The position numbers and the translations under genes were made by a program. Of a DNA stretch of 43,684 nucleotides, positions 6,977-14,083 are shown piece after piece. The DNA is from a virus, in IMG/VR virus record IMGVR_UViG_3300043331_001189, positions 1 through 43,684 of that record. One strand, 5' to 3'. Positions within the stretch are counted from its first letter, which is position 1; each line of letters begins with the position of its first letter. Under the pieces are notes generated by a model. That model worked only from the letters and a program-made list of their open reading frames with translations, was not told where the DNA came from and searched no databases.

Positions 6977-7723
6977 TCAGCCGAACAGCGGGCGCTGGCC
7001 GTTGCGCTCCAGCGACGTAGGGCCGCCGCCGATGCGGTCCCGGGCGATGGCCGCGTACTTCGGGTCGCGCTCGATCCCGATGAAGCGGCGGCCCAAGAGC
7101 ATGCAGGCCTGGCCGGTTGTGCCAGATCCCGCGAATGGGTCAAGAATCACGTCGCCGGCGCCCGTGAAGTCCTCCAGCAATTCCAGCATCAGGGGCAGGG
7201 GCTTCTGGGTGGGGTGCAGACGGTCGCCTCGGTGGACGCCGTGCGTCCAGACTCCGCGCTTGCCGCCGCTGTTCCAGGCTTTCGCTTGGCCGGCGGCGTG
7301 AGCGATCGCGATTCCTTCCGCGCCCTGCGCCGGCCTGTCGCCGGAGATCTGGGGCGTTCCGTCTGGGCGGACCCAGACGCCGGCCCGCAACCACGCCTCG
7401 CCCGCGGCGCGCGCGTACTCCCCTAATTGCTCCAGGGCGCAAAAGAACACCACCCAGCGGCGGGCCAGCAACAGAGACGCCTGGAGGTGGTGGAAGTCTG
7501 AGAGCGGGGCGAAGTCGATGGGGATGTCGGACCCGCCATCGCGGAGTGAGCGCGCTCGCGCGTGCGTGCGTTCGTCGTAGGGAGGATCGCCGATGATGTG
7601 GTCGACCGCCGCCACCCCGAGCGTCGGGAGTACGGCCTGCCACTCTCCCTCGACCAGCGCCCACCGCGCGCGCCACGCCAGAACATCCTCCGGCGTCCCT
7701 TCACCCCGGCCCGGCGCGCTCAT
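6977..7723 (-). CDS. DNA methyltransferase, beta-class, N6-adenine or N4-cytosine
   Basis: 248 residues. Motif IV DPPY is at 46-49 and the AdoMet motif I FAGSGTT at 197-203, with HPTQKP at 170-175. The order IV, then target-recognition region, then I is that of beta-class amino-methyltransferases; DPPY favours adenine. The product would transfer a methyl group from AdoMet to phage DNA, probably protecting it from host restriction or marking it. The ATG at 7723 overlaps the stop of the VRR-NUC gene, so the two are co-translated. Last gene of the minus-strand block. Confidence 0.92.
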   Translation of the reverse strand: MSAPGRGEGTPEDVLAWRARWALVEGEWQAVLPTLGVAAVDHIIGDPPYDERTHARARSLRDGGSDIPIDFAPLSDFHHLQASLLLARRWVVFFCALEQLGEYARAAGEAWLRAGVWVRPDGTPQISGDRPAQGAEGIAIAHAAGQAKAWNSGGKRGVWTHGVHRGDRLHPTQKPLPLMLELLEDFTGAGDVILDPFAGSGTTGQACMLLGRRFIGIERDPKYAAIARDRIGGGPTSLERNGQRPLFG

Positions 7724-8028
7724 CTCATCCTCCGCCCAGTGACGGCGAACACCGCCTCTTCCGGCGACTCCACCACCAGCAGCGGGCCGCCCGCGCCCGC
7801 CCACGCTAGCGCCCACTCCTGTTCGTCCGCCGTCAGCCGGCGCTCGTGCTTCGGCTTGGCGCCATCCTTGACCTCGAGCAGCACCGTCCGCCCGCCGTAG
7901 CCGCACAGCAAGTCCGGCACTCCGCCACCCACGCGGGCCAGACGAGGCTCCACGACGACGCCAGCCGCCCGGAGCGCGGCAACGATCTGCGTCTGGTTGG
8001 CGTCGACTTTCCTGGCGAAGCGGCTCAT
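7720..8028 (-). CDS. VRR-NUC domain nuclease
   Basis: 102 residues, the usual size of stand-alone phage VRR-NUC proteins. It shows GGGVPDLL (35-42) and the catalytic strand LLEVK (50-54), followed by a Gln/Glu helix (TADEQEWAL). The family belongs to the PD-(D/E)XK nucleases and acts on branched DNA, for example Holliday junctions. Four-base overlaps on both sides tie it to the methyltransferase and to the replication genes. A role in resolving replication or recombination intermediates is likely; a restriction-type pairing with the methyltransferase is less likely. Confidence 0.88.
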   Translation of the reverse strand: MSRFARKVDANQTQIVAALRAAGVVVEPRLARVGGGVPDLLCGYGGRTVLLEVKDGAKPKHERRLTADEQEWALAWAGAGGPLLVVESPEEAVFAVTGRRMR

Positions 8029-8210
8029 GCCCCCATCTCCTCCAGCACGTCGGGCGCGCGATCGTCCGGCAATGGCCCGTAGTTGCGGCGCACGTACTTA
8101 TTGAGGAACCATTCGGGCTCGACTGACGGCACGTCACCGAGCGACGAACGGGCGATCAACGTCTCGATGTGCTCCGTCGCCATGTTGCGGTTGATGATGT
8201 CAGCAATCAT
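8025..8210 (-). CDS. Small protein between loader and nuclease
   Basis: 61 residues starting MIADIINRNMATEHIE, with ATGA overlaps at both ends. Acidic and helical with a conserved-looking EWFLNKYVRRNYG segment. No family recognised; position implies a role with the replication genes. Confidence 0.7.
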   Translation of the reverse strand: MIADIINRNMATEHIETLIARSSLGDVPSVEPEWFLNKYVRRNYGPLPDDRAPDVLEEMGA

Positions 8211-9088
8211 CCCTCTCTCCTCCGTCTCGACGGCATCTTCTGGCAGTCGGGCAGGATTCCCCGCTTCGCCGCCCGGTCCCACATCGCATCCCCGTACTTC
8301 GCGCGGAACGCCTGGGGCTCCAGGTTGCTGGTGATGACGGTGCGCCGGCCGGCGGCCTCGCGAGCCATCCACAGGTCGCGCAGCGTCGACACCGCCAGTC
8401 CCGTCACCTCGTCGCCGACCTCGTCGACCACCAACAGCGCGGCTTGCTCCATCGCCCTCAGCCGCGTCTCGTCGTCGCCCGAGAAGGCGCTCACCCGGTT
8501 GAACTCCGGCGCCTGCACCCACCACAGCGGTTCGCTGGAGCCCGTGGACCTCTCCGCTGGCGTCCGGCGCGCCATCTCCCGGAACACCCAAGCGGAGGCC
8601 ACCGTCTTGCCGATGCCAGTCGGCCCCACCAGCGTCAGCAGCGGGCAGAGCGAGCGGTCCGCCGCCATGAACTTCTTCGCCAGGTCGATGAGCTGGCAGT
8701 CCTGGAGTTGGCGGAGAGAGGCGAGCGCGCGCCACGGCACCCCGAGCTTCTGGAGGCGCGACTCGAGCCCGGCCCCGTCCTGCGCCCGCCCCCGCGCCTC
8801 GCCGGCCTCCTGGAGTAGCTGGCGGTAGGGGATGAGTCCGTGCTGGCGCTGCAGCGCGTCCAAGTCGTCCAGCGTGTACCCGTGGCGCCTGCGCGTCGTC
8901 TCCGCCACCTCCGGGGTGACGTTGACACCCGCGCGGCGGTATCCCTCCAGGTCGTCGTTGACGGCGCCGCGGCGGCGCTGGGCCTCGTCCCGGTAGGCGA
9001 CGACGGCCTTCTGCCGGCAGTCGGGCTCTAGGTGGCACCGGGCGGTGGCCGGGCGGTCGTGGCCGCAGTCGTGGCAAAGGGACCTCAT
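8207..9088 (-). CDS. DnaC-like AAA+ helicase loader
   Basis: 293 residues. An N-terminal Zn-like group (CHDCGHDRPATARC, then C24) is followed by a helical linker and an AAA+ core: Walker A GPTGIGKT at 155-162, Walker B LLVVDE at 218-223, sensor VITSN at 251-255. This is the layout of DnaC/DnaI-type loaders that put the host replicative helicase on DNA. The ATG at 9088 overlaps the stop of the preceding replisome-organiser-like gene, the usual phage pairing. No phage helicase is visible, so the host helicase is presumably recruited. Confidence 0.88.
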   Translation of the reverse strand: MRSLCHDCGHDRPATARCHLEPDCRQKAVVAYRDEAQRRRGAVNDDLEGYRRAGVNVTPEVAETTRRRHGYTLDDLDALQRQHGLIPYRQLLQEAGEARGRAQDGAGLESRLQKLGVPWRALASLRQLQDCQLIDLAKKFMAADRSLCPLLTLVGPTGIGKTVASAWVFREMARRTPAERSTGSSEPLWWVQAPEFNRVSAFSGDDETRLRAMEQAALLVVDEVGDEVTGLAVSTLRDLWMAREAAGRRTVITSNLEPQAFRAKYGDAMWDRAAKRGILPDCQKMPSRRRREG

Positions 9089-9969
9089 TCGTACTCCAAT
9101 ATCCCACGTTCGGTTACCTTCGACGGCGCCTCTTGCTTCCACTCCCTGCCGCGCTGCAGCGAAACGCCGCCCGGGCCCGCCGTTGGCTCCGGTTGCGCGC
9201 AGGCGTCCCAGCGCTGCTCCAGGTCGACGTAAGTCGAGCAGCGGGCCGCGTAGCGCGCCACGACGCCAATCCTGAAGCGCCGGAGAATCTCCGCGGGCTC
9301 GTGGCGGGCGCGGAGGCGGGCCAGGGCCTTCCAGTCGCGGCCGGAGGGCGACGGGTCGACGCCGCGGTCCGCCTTGAACGCGCGGAACAGCTCGTCCACC
9401 AGCTGCTTGTAGGCGTCGTCGGCGGTGTCGTCGCCCAGCGGTGGTGGTGGGCCGGATGCCCCCGGGAGTCCCACCAGACCGAGCGGGGCCTGCGGGTCGG
9501 CGCCAGCCGAGCCCGCAAGTCTTTTCTTCGCTCGTCGCTGCTCGCTGTTCGATGCTCGCTGAAAGGGCTGGTCCGCTGCTGGTGGTGTGCTGGCTGGCTG
9601 TCCAGCATGTGCTGGCTGGGTGCTGGGCAAAAGTTGGCCGCTCCCGGCGCGTGGGGCTGCAGCCGTGCGAGCCCTCCCGGCGCGTGCGCGGACCTCCGAC
9701 AACCGGAGATAGCGCGCAACTCCGCGCACACGGTACGACTCCCCCGCCTCCAAGAAGCCGAACGCCACCAAGGCCGCCGCAAGCCCGGGCGCGGTGAAGC
9801 CGAACCATCCCGGGAGCTGTTCCGCCGTCACCCGGTCCGCCTTGTTCCGCCAGCACCAGCGCCACATCAGCGCCAGGCCGCCCAGGACTTGCGGCAGGAG
9901 CAGGCCGGTCGCGCCGGCCACGGCCTGCGCGTCGTCGAAGGCGTCAAGGTCCACAGCGATGTAGGGCAC
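9085..9969 (-). CDS. Replisome-organiser-like protein
   Basis: 294 residues from a GTG at 9969 preceded by GAGGAGTAGCCC. The first 90 residues resemble the winged-helix part of phage replication initiators (LGGLALMWRWCWRNK, then a short helix-turn and a wing near YRVRGVARYLRLSE). A Pro/Ala/Gln linker separates this from a C-terminal helical domain (about 185-260) such as those that contact the loader. Gene order with the DnaC-like loader supports an origin-binding or loader-partner role. Sequence identity to a named family is not obvious. Confidence 0.65.
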   Translation of the reverse strand: MPYIAVDLDAFDDAQAVAGATGLLLPQVLGGLALMWRWCWRNKADRVTAEQLPGWFGFTAPGLAAALVAFGFLEAGESYRVRGVARYLRLSEVRARAGRARTAAAPRAGSGQLLPSTQPAHAGQPASTPPAADQPFQRASNSEQRRAKKRLAGSAGADPQAPLGLVGLPGASGPPPPLGDDTADDAYKQLVDELFRAFKADRGVDPSPSGRDWKALARLRARHEPAEILRRFRIGVVARYAARCSTYVDLEQRWDACAQPEPTAGPGGVSLQRGREWKQEAPSKVTERGILEYE

Positions 9970-9972
9970 GGG

Positions 9973-10288
9973 CTACTCCTCCCACGTCGGATCGTCGCCG
10001 TCAGGGCAGGCGTCGCATCCGCGGCACTCCTCGTGACCGCCACACAGGCAGATGCAGAGGTCGCCGCCACAGCCCCCGCATTCCAGGCTGCCGCTTCCGC
10101 CGCAGTTGTCCGGCCAGTCGCAACAGCAACAGCAGTCGACTTCTTCGTCCTCCGGAACCCAGATCAAGGCCCCCCCGCAACAGCCCGCCCGACACCCCCA
10201 CGCGGCCAGGCGCAGGGGGCGGGCGGTTGGCGCACTCGCCAAGCTTCGGAGTCTCGCGTCGGCTGGCCCCGACGACGACGTACGACAT
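9973..10288 (-). CDS. Cys-rich protein, reading frame interrupted by +1 shift at a G7 run
   Basis: The ATG at 10288 directly follows the previous stop and opens a frame with good third-position G/C (MSYVVVGASRRETPKLG...). This quality drops at a run of seven G (10170-10176 on the minus strand). From there the frame one base further on is good and encodes WVPEDEEVD, a run of five Cys, CGGSGSLECGGCGG, then CICLCGGHEECRGCDAC, ending at 9973 just before the next gene. A +1 shift joins the two into about 104 residues. It may be a homopolymer error or a real slip. If separate, the Cys-rich part could start at a TTG (10167). It could bind metal; function unknown. Confidence 0.55.
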
Positions 10289-10579
10289 CTACCACGACCG
10301 CAGGCACGCGTCACGAGCGCCCGTGCTTCTCCATGTGATCCGCGCCGCGTCGGGCGCCACGCGCGCCAGGGCGTCGTGCAGGTCGGCGGCGGCTCGGATG
10401 TAGACGCGGGCCAACTCGCACGCCGCCGCGACCCGCGCGCCCGCCCGGTCGATGGACGGAAGGGTGCCGGCCGCGGCGCTCAGCATCACCTGGAGCATCT
10501 GACGCTCCGACAGGGCGTCGCTCGCGGCCTCCGCCACCAGGTCCTCCGCCCTCTGTCCGCGGGTGGGGTCAGCGGGCAT
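10289..10579 (-). CDS. Small helical protein
   Basis: 96 residues starting MPADPTRGQRAEDLV, mostly helix (ALSERQMLQVMLSAA and ARVAAACELARVYIRAAADL). The start overlaps the end of the ParB-like gene by 11 bases. No family recognised. Confidence 0.65.
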   Translation of the reverse strand: MPADPTRGQRAEDLVAEAASDALSERQMLQVMLSAAAGTLPSIDRAGARVAAACELARVYIRAAADLHDALARVAPDAARITWRSTGARDACLRSW

Positions 10580-11468
10580 CGGGCGCCTCGGGCGCCGCCT
10601 CCCACGACGCAACTAGCTTGTCGACTGCGCGCCCCTTGTACGCTGCCCGGAAGAACGGGAGGGCCTGGCTGTTCGCCACGAGCTTCATCATGTGGCCGCC
10701 ACCCGTCATATGCGCGTAGATGGCGGAGAGCGTCTTGATGGCGATCTCCTTGCGGTTGCCGGCGGCCCGCACGCCGTTACGGCTGCTGCCGTCGCCCGCG
10801 AGGACGTAGTTACGGAGCGTCAGGGCGGGGTGTCCGGTCTTCAGGCCTTCGCCCGTCAGCGCCGCCCGGTGAAAGGCGGACACCTCGGTCGGGTTGCTCC
10901 GGTGCGCAAACGCGAAGGCCCCGAGGACCGGGCCCCGCGCGAACGTGCGCGACGATACGCCTGCCGCGCTCGCGAGCGTGGCATGGATGGCCCAGTCGAT
11001 GCCCTCCCGGAAGTGCCGCATCCACGAGTCGTAGGCCACCAGCGTTCGGATCTGCGGCAACTTGTGGGAGTCGCGCCCCAGGCCGGCCAAGAGAAGAACG
11101 CAGATGTTGAGCGCCGACCGCCGCTGGTTGATGTAGTCGACGTTCCCGCGGTACATCCCCAGCAGGTCGGTCGTGCTGCGCGTCCTGCCGGTGTCGATGA
11201 CGTTGCGGGCGTCTGGTGAGACGCCGCGCTTGACCGCCATTGGGACGGGCTTGCCGTAGACCTCCACGGCCGACAGCCGATGGTGGCCGTCGATGAGCGC
11301 CCCGGTGTTGTCGAAGACGATCTCGGACGCCTCCGGGATCCAGTCGCCGCCCTCCATGGACACGGCCAGCGAGAGGACGAAGCCCTCGGACAGCCGGCGG
11401 TTGCCCTTCGACAGCGCCAACCACTCCTGAGCCAATCCCGGCGTCACCACTTCGATTTTGACTTGCAT
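10569..11468 (-). CDS. ParB/sulfiredoxin-fold domain protein
   Basis: 299 residues; the ATG at 11468 has a perfect ribosome-binding site, GGAGGTGATT. The N-terminal domain carries the ParB-type box IDGHHRLSA (59-67), followed by VEVYGKPVPMAVKRGV. The remaining 200 residues are helical without a recognised helix-turn-helix. In phages such proteins occur alone and are thought to act in DNA binding, nicking or nucleotide hydrolysis. There is no ParA gene in the window, so a classic partition system is not supported. Confidence 0.75.
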   Translation of the reverse strand: MQVKIEVVTPGLAQEWLALSKGNRRLSEGFVLSLAVSMEGGDWIPEASEIVFDNTGALIDGHHRLSAVEVYGKPVPMAVKRGVSPDARNVIDTGRTRSTTDLLGMYRGNVDYINQRRSALNICVLLLAGLGRDSHKLPQIRTLVAYDSWMRHFREGIDWAIHATLASAAGVSSRTFARGPVLGAFAFAHRSNPTEVSAFHRAALTGEGLKTGHPALTLRNYVLAGDGSSRNGVRAAGNRKEIAIKTLSAIYAHMTGGGHMMKLVANSQALPFFRAAYKGRAVDKLVASWEAAPEAPDAR

Positions 11469-11578
11469 GCAGATAAATCACCTCCCAGCCCCGGCGCCGC
11501 GAACGCCGGAGAGGGAGGGCCTCAGTTGCTACGAGGGGTGTGGCGCCGGTTCGCGGCCAGCTCCTGCAGAATAATGTA
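11469..11578 (-). promoter_or_regulatory. Gap with hairpin and ribosome-binding site before ParB-like gene
   Basis: 110 bases without a gene. It contains the hairpin CCGGCG/CGCCGG (11491-11509), suitable as a weak terminator or pause after the gene ending at 11579, and the GGAGGTGA that starts translation at 11468. It is the only sizeable break in this minus-strand block, so a promoter for the replication genes could lie here; none is clear. Confidence 0.45.
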
Positions 11579-11971
11579 TCACAAGTTGGTGATGGGCGCT
11601 ACGCACGGCGGGACCTTCGTCGTCGCGACGGGGCCGCGGGCCAGCACCTGGCCGTCCCGGCGGTACTCGTGGTTGTGACCGCCTTGTGGGCCGGCGACAA
11701 CCTGGCGCTCAAGGGTGCAGATATCGCAGGCGTAGTGAGTAATGCTCTGCCGCTCGTCGCCACCCGCAAGACACCCCAGCACCGGCCGCCATCGGTGCAT
11801 CCTGGCGCGCGCCGGCGGCTCCCGTCGCATCAACTCCAACAACTCGTTGTAGGCGAGGGCGAGGGCGGCGTTAATCTGCTGGCCGACCTCGTCGGGGCGC
11901 GCCCGGAAGTGCCGCTCCAAGACCTGGAGGACCTCGCTAAGCGCCTGGCGACGGGCGGAGGCGTCAGACAT
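11579..11971 (-). CDS. Orphan protein with His/Cys cluster
   Basis: 130 residues starting MSDASARRQALSEVLQVLE, overlapping the DUF5131 gene by eight bases. The N-terminal half is a long helix pair. The second half contains HYACDICTLERQVV and GGHNHEY, a possible metal site. No family recognised. Confidence 0.6.
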   Translation of the reverse strand: MSDASARRQALSEVLQVLERHFRARPDEVGQQINAALALAYNELLELMRREPPARARMHRWRPVLGCLAGGDERQSITHYACDICTLERQVVAGPQGGHNHEYRRDGQVLARGPVATTKVPPCVAPITNL

Positions 11972-12854
11972 CCGGGAACTCCTTCACGCGCCACAGGTCG
12001 TCGGGGATGGAGCCCTGCTGGCCAGGGAGGAGCGCGGAGTCCTGCTTCATGAAGAACGGGACTCCAGCATCGCGGCACTGCTCGCGGATGTCGCGGTAGG
12101 CGTCGACGGCGCCGGGGAAGGTGCGGCGCTTGTGGCCGGACTCGCCACCGCAGATCACCCAGGAGAGGCGCTGGCGACGCTCCCAAGTCCGCCCCACGCG
12201 CTCCATGCCGTCAACCTCCGCTCCATCGGGCGCATCGTCGTCCGGGTCGGTCACATCGCGCGACCGCACGAGCCACTCGGACAGATCCACCGGCCCCAGC
12301 ATCGGCTCCACCGACAGGCCGAGCAGTCCGAACCCCTTTGCCTCCAGCAGCCGCGGAACGTACTTGTCGGCCGTCGGCTGGTCGCTGACGGAGGCGATGA
12401 GCCACACCAGCGGGCGCGCGTCTTCGGGGATGGCGGGCGCGCGCTCCGGACGCTTGGTGAGGAGGAGCCAGAGGAGTCCGCACCGATCGACGGGGCCAAC
12501 GCGGGAGGTGTCCCGGATCAACTGCATGAACCGCGCGAAGATCTCCGGGGCGATCTCCGCATCCAGCGGGTCGCACAGCGACGGGAAGACCTTGTCGCGC
12601 CGCCCGGCCTCCGCCGCCTCGCGCGCCCACTTCAGCGGAAGCTTCCAGCCGGACTCGGCGCGAGGTTTCCGCGGTGCGCCCGGACCCCAGGACGCCGCGA
12701 CACCGCCCCGCGGGTCGCCATTGCGGTTGTAACGGGCGTTGTCGGCCTCGGCAAAACAGTTGGCGCACCCCGTGTGGACCTTCGTACACCCGAACCACGG
12801 CGACCACGTCTTGCCGTGGTCGCCTGTCCAAGAAATGCCCGTGACGGCACCCAT
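11964..12854 (-). CDS. DUF5131 (phage Gp37/Gp68) family protein
   Basis: 296 residues from the ATG at 12854. The family signature is clear: SWTGDHGKTWSPWFGC, then KVHTGCANCFAE, giving Cys 23, 30 and 33, and later GGESG and a DAGVPFFMKQ end. Members are frequent in phages and mobile elements; the three Cys suggest an Fe-S or Zn centre and some have been compared with radical SAM enzymes, but no activity is established. It starts two bases after the HNH gene, under the same promoter. Confidence 0.88.
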   Translation of the reverse strand: MGAVTGISWTGDHGKTWSPWFGCTKVHTGCANCFAEADNARYNRNGDPRGGVAASWGPGAPRKPRAESGWKLPLKWAREAAEAGRRDKVFPSLCDPLDAEIAPEIFARFMQLIRDTSRVGPVDRCGLLWLLLTKRPERAPAIPEDARPLVWLIASVSDQPTADKYVPRLLEAKGFGLLGLSVEPMLGPVDLSEWLVRSRDVTDPDDDAPDGAEVDGMERVGRTWERRQRLSWVICGGESGHKRRTFPGAVDAYRDIREQCRDAGVPFFMKQDSALLPGQQGSIPDDLWRVKEFPDV

Positions 12855-12856
12855 GT

Positions 12857-13282
12857 TCACGCCCCCTTGACCTTGTTGTGGCCGCTGACGTAACGCCTTG
12901 GGCGGCCCCACTCGTCGTAACGATGAAACACCCGTCCACATGCGCAAGCGCAGAGCACGCGCGGATTGGACTCGCCGGGCGCCCGCCGGGGCGGACCGTC
13001 AGGCCGGCGGTGGTGATACTGATGATGGGCATTGCTCGGCACGACCTCCAGATTGTCGGGCGAGTTGTTCTGCTTGTTGCCGTCGCGGTGGTGAACGATC
13101 TCTGCTGGCCGCAAACGCCTGCCGATCGAGCGTTCCGCCACCACCCGATGTTCATAGGCGTAGCCGCGCACGTCCGCGAGATGATGCGCAGTGCCCACCC
13201 GCACCAGCACGTAGCCATTGGACGCCAACGATCGTCCGCCGCGCCAATTGGGGTTTCGCGGTCCAGCCCGCCCGTCCTTCAT
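12857..13282 (-). CDS. HNH endonuclease
   Basis: 141 residues; the ATG at 13282 follows GGAGGT. It has a NUMOD-like start (NPNWRGGRSL), YEHRVVAE (43-50), and the HNH core VHHRDGNKQNNSPDNLEV (63-80), followed by Cys-rich CACACG (111-116) and GHN. This is the phage HNH type often found as free-standing homing endonucleases or near terminases. It is the first gene of the block driven by the promoter at 13302-13330. It may be a mobile gene or a true member of the operon; no split gene lies nearby. Confidence 0.9.
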   Translation of the reverse strand: MKDGRAGPRNPNWRGGRSLASNGYVLVRVGTAHHLADVRGYAYEHRVVAERSIGRRLRPAEIVHHRDGNKQNNSPDNLEVVPSNAHHQYHHRRPDGPPRRAPGESNPRVLCACACGRVFHRYDEWGRPRRYVSGHNKVKGA

Positions 13283-13301
13283 GTGCGACCTCCGTCCGAC
13301 T

Positions 13302-13330
13302 TCAATACTCGCGTCCGCCGTGCCTGTCAA
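13302..13330 (-). promoter_or_regulatory. Leftward sigma70-type promoter for the HNH/replication block
   Basis: On the minus strand, TTGACA (13325-13330), a 17-base spacer and TATTGA (13302-13307) give a near-consensus promoter about 20 bases before the start codon at 13282. The -35 box lies within a 20-base block also found at 19211-19230. Confidence 0.75.
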
Positions 13331-13337
13331 CCACGGC
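13317..13337. promoter_or_regulatory. Probable operator, inverted repeat at the leftward -35 box
   Basis: GCCGTG (13317-13322) and CACGGC (13332-13337) are inverted around CCTGTCAAC, which contains the leftward -35 box. A bound protein would block that promoter and could act on the rightward one. The block 13315-13334 is 18/20 identical to 19211-19230. Confidence 0.6.
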
Positions 13338-13341
13338 ACCA

Positions 13342-13370
13342 TTGCGCACCCGGCGCTCGCGTGCTACGAG
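13342..13370 (+). promoter_or_regulatory. Rightward promoter for the repressor gene
   Basis: TTGCGC (13342-13347), 17 bases, then TACGAG (13365-13370). The start codon at 13376 lies only six bases after the -10 box, so the mRNA would be leaderless, as for lambda cI made from PRM. No ribosome-binding site precedes the ATG, which agrees. Confidence 0.5.
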
Positions 13371-13375
13371 ACGGC

Positions 13376-13591
13376 ATGCTCGAACCAATCTATAGAGAGA
13401 CGGGGTGTCGGATTTCGGCGGCGCGCAAGCGCGCGAAGATGTCTCAAGAGGCGCTGGCGAAATCCGCCGGCCTGAAGCGGGAGACGCTCTCGCGCATCGA
13501 GAACGGGCGCTTCCGGGTGCAGTTGCACACGCTGGTAGACTTGGCGGGTGCGTTGGGGCTCCAGCCGGCGGCGCTGGTGAAGGGGGCGTGA
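13376..13591 (+). CDS. XRE-family helix-turn-helix regulator, probable phage repressor
   Basis: 71 residues, a complete single-domain XRE fold: RISAARKRAKMSQEALA, recognition helix KRETLSRIENGR, then TLVDLAGALGLQPAALV. It has no dimerisation or cleavage domain, like small Cro/C-protein-type regulators. It sits between divergent promoters with an inverted repeat and is transcribed away from the replication block, the classical switch position. No integrase is present, so it may only time early transcription. The first base of the next gene's ATG is the last of its TGA. Confidence 0.88.
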   Translation: MLEPIYRETGCRISAARKRAKMSQEALAKSAGLKRETLSRIENGRFRVQLHTLVDLAGALGLQPAALVKGA

Positions 13592-13914
13592 TGGCGCCTC
13601 CGGCCACCATGGAGGGCGTCGCGGAGACCCTGCAGCGCATGGCGACCGATGCGCTCGGCGCCTGCGTGCGGCGCGGCTGGCGGACGGACTGGAGCGCGCG
13701 CGGCTGCCACCTGCATCTGGAGGCGTCGGAGTTGATCGAGGCGTGCCGTGGCAAGGGCGATTCGACCCCGGCACAGGAGGCCGGTGACGTACTGCTGGTT
13801 CTCTTGTCGCTGTGCGCCGCCCACAACGTCAGCATGGCGGAGGCGCTCGCGCACTTCGATGCGAAGCTGGCCGGCATCTTGGCGGGCACCGTTGGCGCGC
13901 CAGGTGGCGCATGA
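13591..13914 (+). CDS. MazG-like nucleotide pyrophosphohydrolase
   Basis: 107 residues, starting on the last base of the repressor stop codon. The MazG-type metal site is visible as E44-x2-E47 with a following E50 and E63-x2-D66 (LEASELIEAC and AQEAGDVLL), within an all-helical protein. Such enzymes hydrolyse NTPs, dNTPs or (p)ppGpp-like nucleotides; phage versions are thought to alter the host nucleotide or alarmone pool. Being in the repressor operon, it may be made early or in a quiescent state. Confidence 0.8.
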   Translation: MAPPATMEGVAETLQRMATDALGACVRRGWRTDWSARGCHLHLEASELIEACRGKGDSTPAQEAGDVLLVLLSLCAAHNVSMAEALAHFDAKLAGILAGTVGAPGGA

Positions 13915-14045
13915 CTTCCACCGCCGACCTGGCCGCCAAGATGCGCAAGCTCGGGTTCGACGAGGTGGCGGAGCGGCTGGAAGCGCTGGTGGAGGCGCTG
14001 ACGCACTTGACGTGGTGTCGGCCCTGTTCGGAGGGAAGTCGGTAG
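13911..14045 (+). CDS. Small helical protein, end of repressor operon
   Basis: 44 residues with a four-base overlap (ATGA) with the MazG-like gene. One amphipathic helix (LAAKMRKLGFDEVAERLEALVEAL) and a C-terminal CRPC. Function unknown. Confidence 0.6.
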   Translation: MTSTADLAAKMRKLGFDEVAERLEALVEALTHLTWCRPCSEGSR

Positions 14046-14056
14046 CGCGAACGCCT

Positions 14057-14073
14057 GCCCCGGATAACGGGGC
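14057..14073. terminator. Hairpin between convergent genes
   Basis: GCCCCG-GATAA-CGGGGC, a perfect 6-bp stem in the 38-base gap between the plus-strand stop at 14045 and the minus-strand stop at 14084. It could end both transcripts. No T-run. Confidence 0.6.
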
Positions 14074-14083
14074 GCGAGGGCCG

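Noticed and set aside
8025-9107. 360-codon minus-strand frame overlapping the DnaC-like gene
   Set aside because: Only its last 61 codons (8025-8210) have proper codon usage and a coupled ATG; the rest is a shadow of the loader gene.
10569-11468. ParB-like gene as evidence for plasmid-type partition
   Set aside because: No ParA-type ATPase and no clear centromere-like repeats nearby; lone ParB-fold proteins are common in lytic phages.
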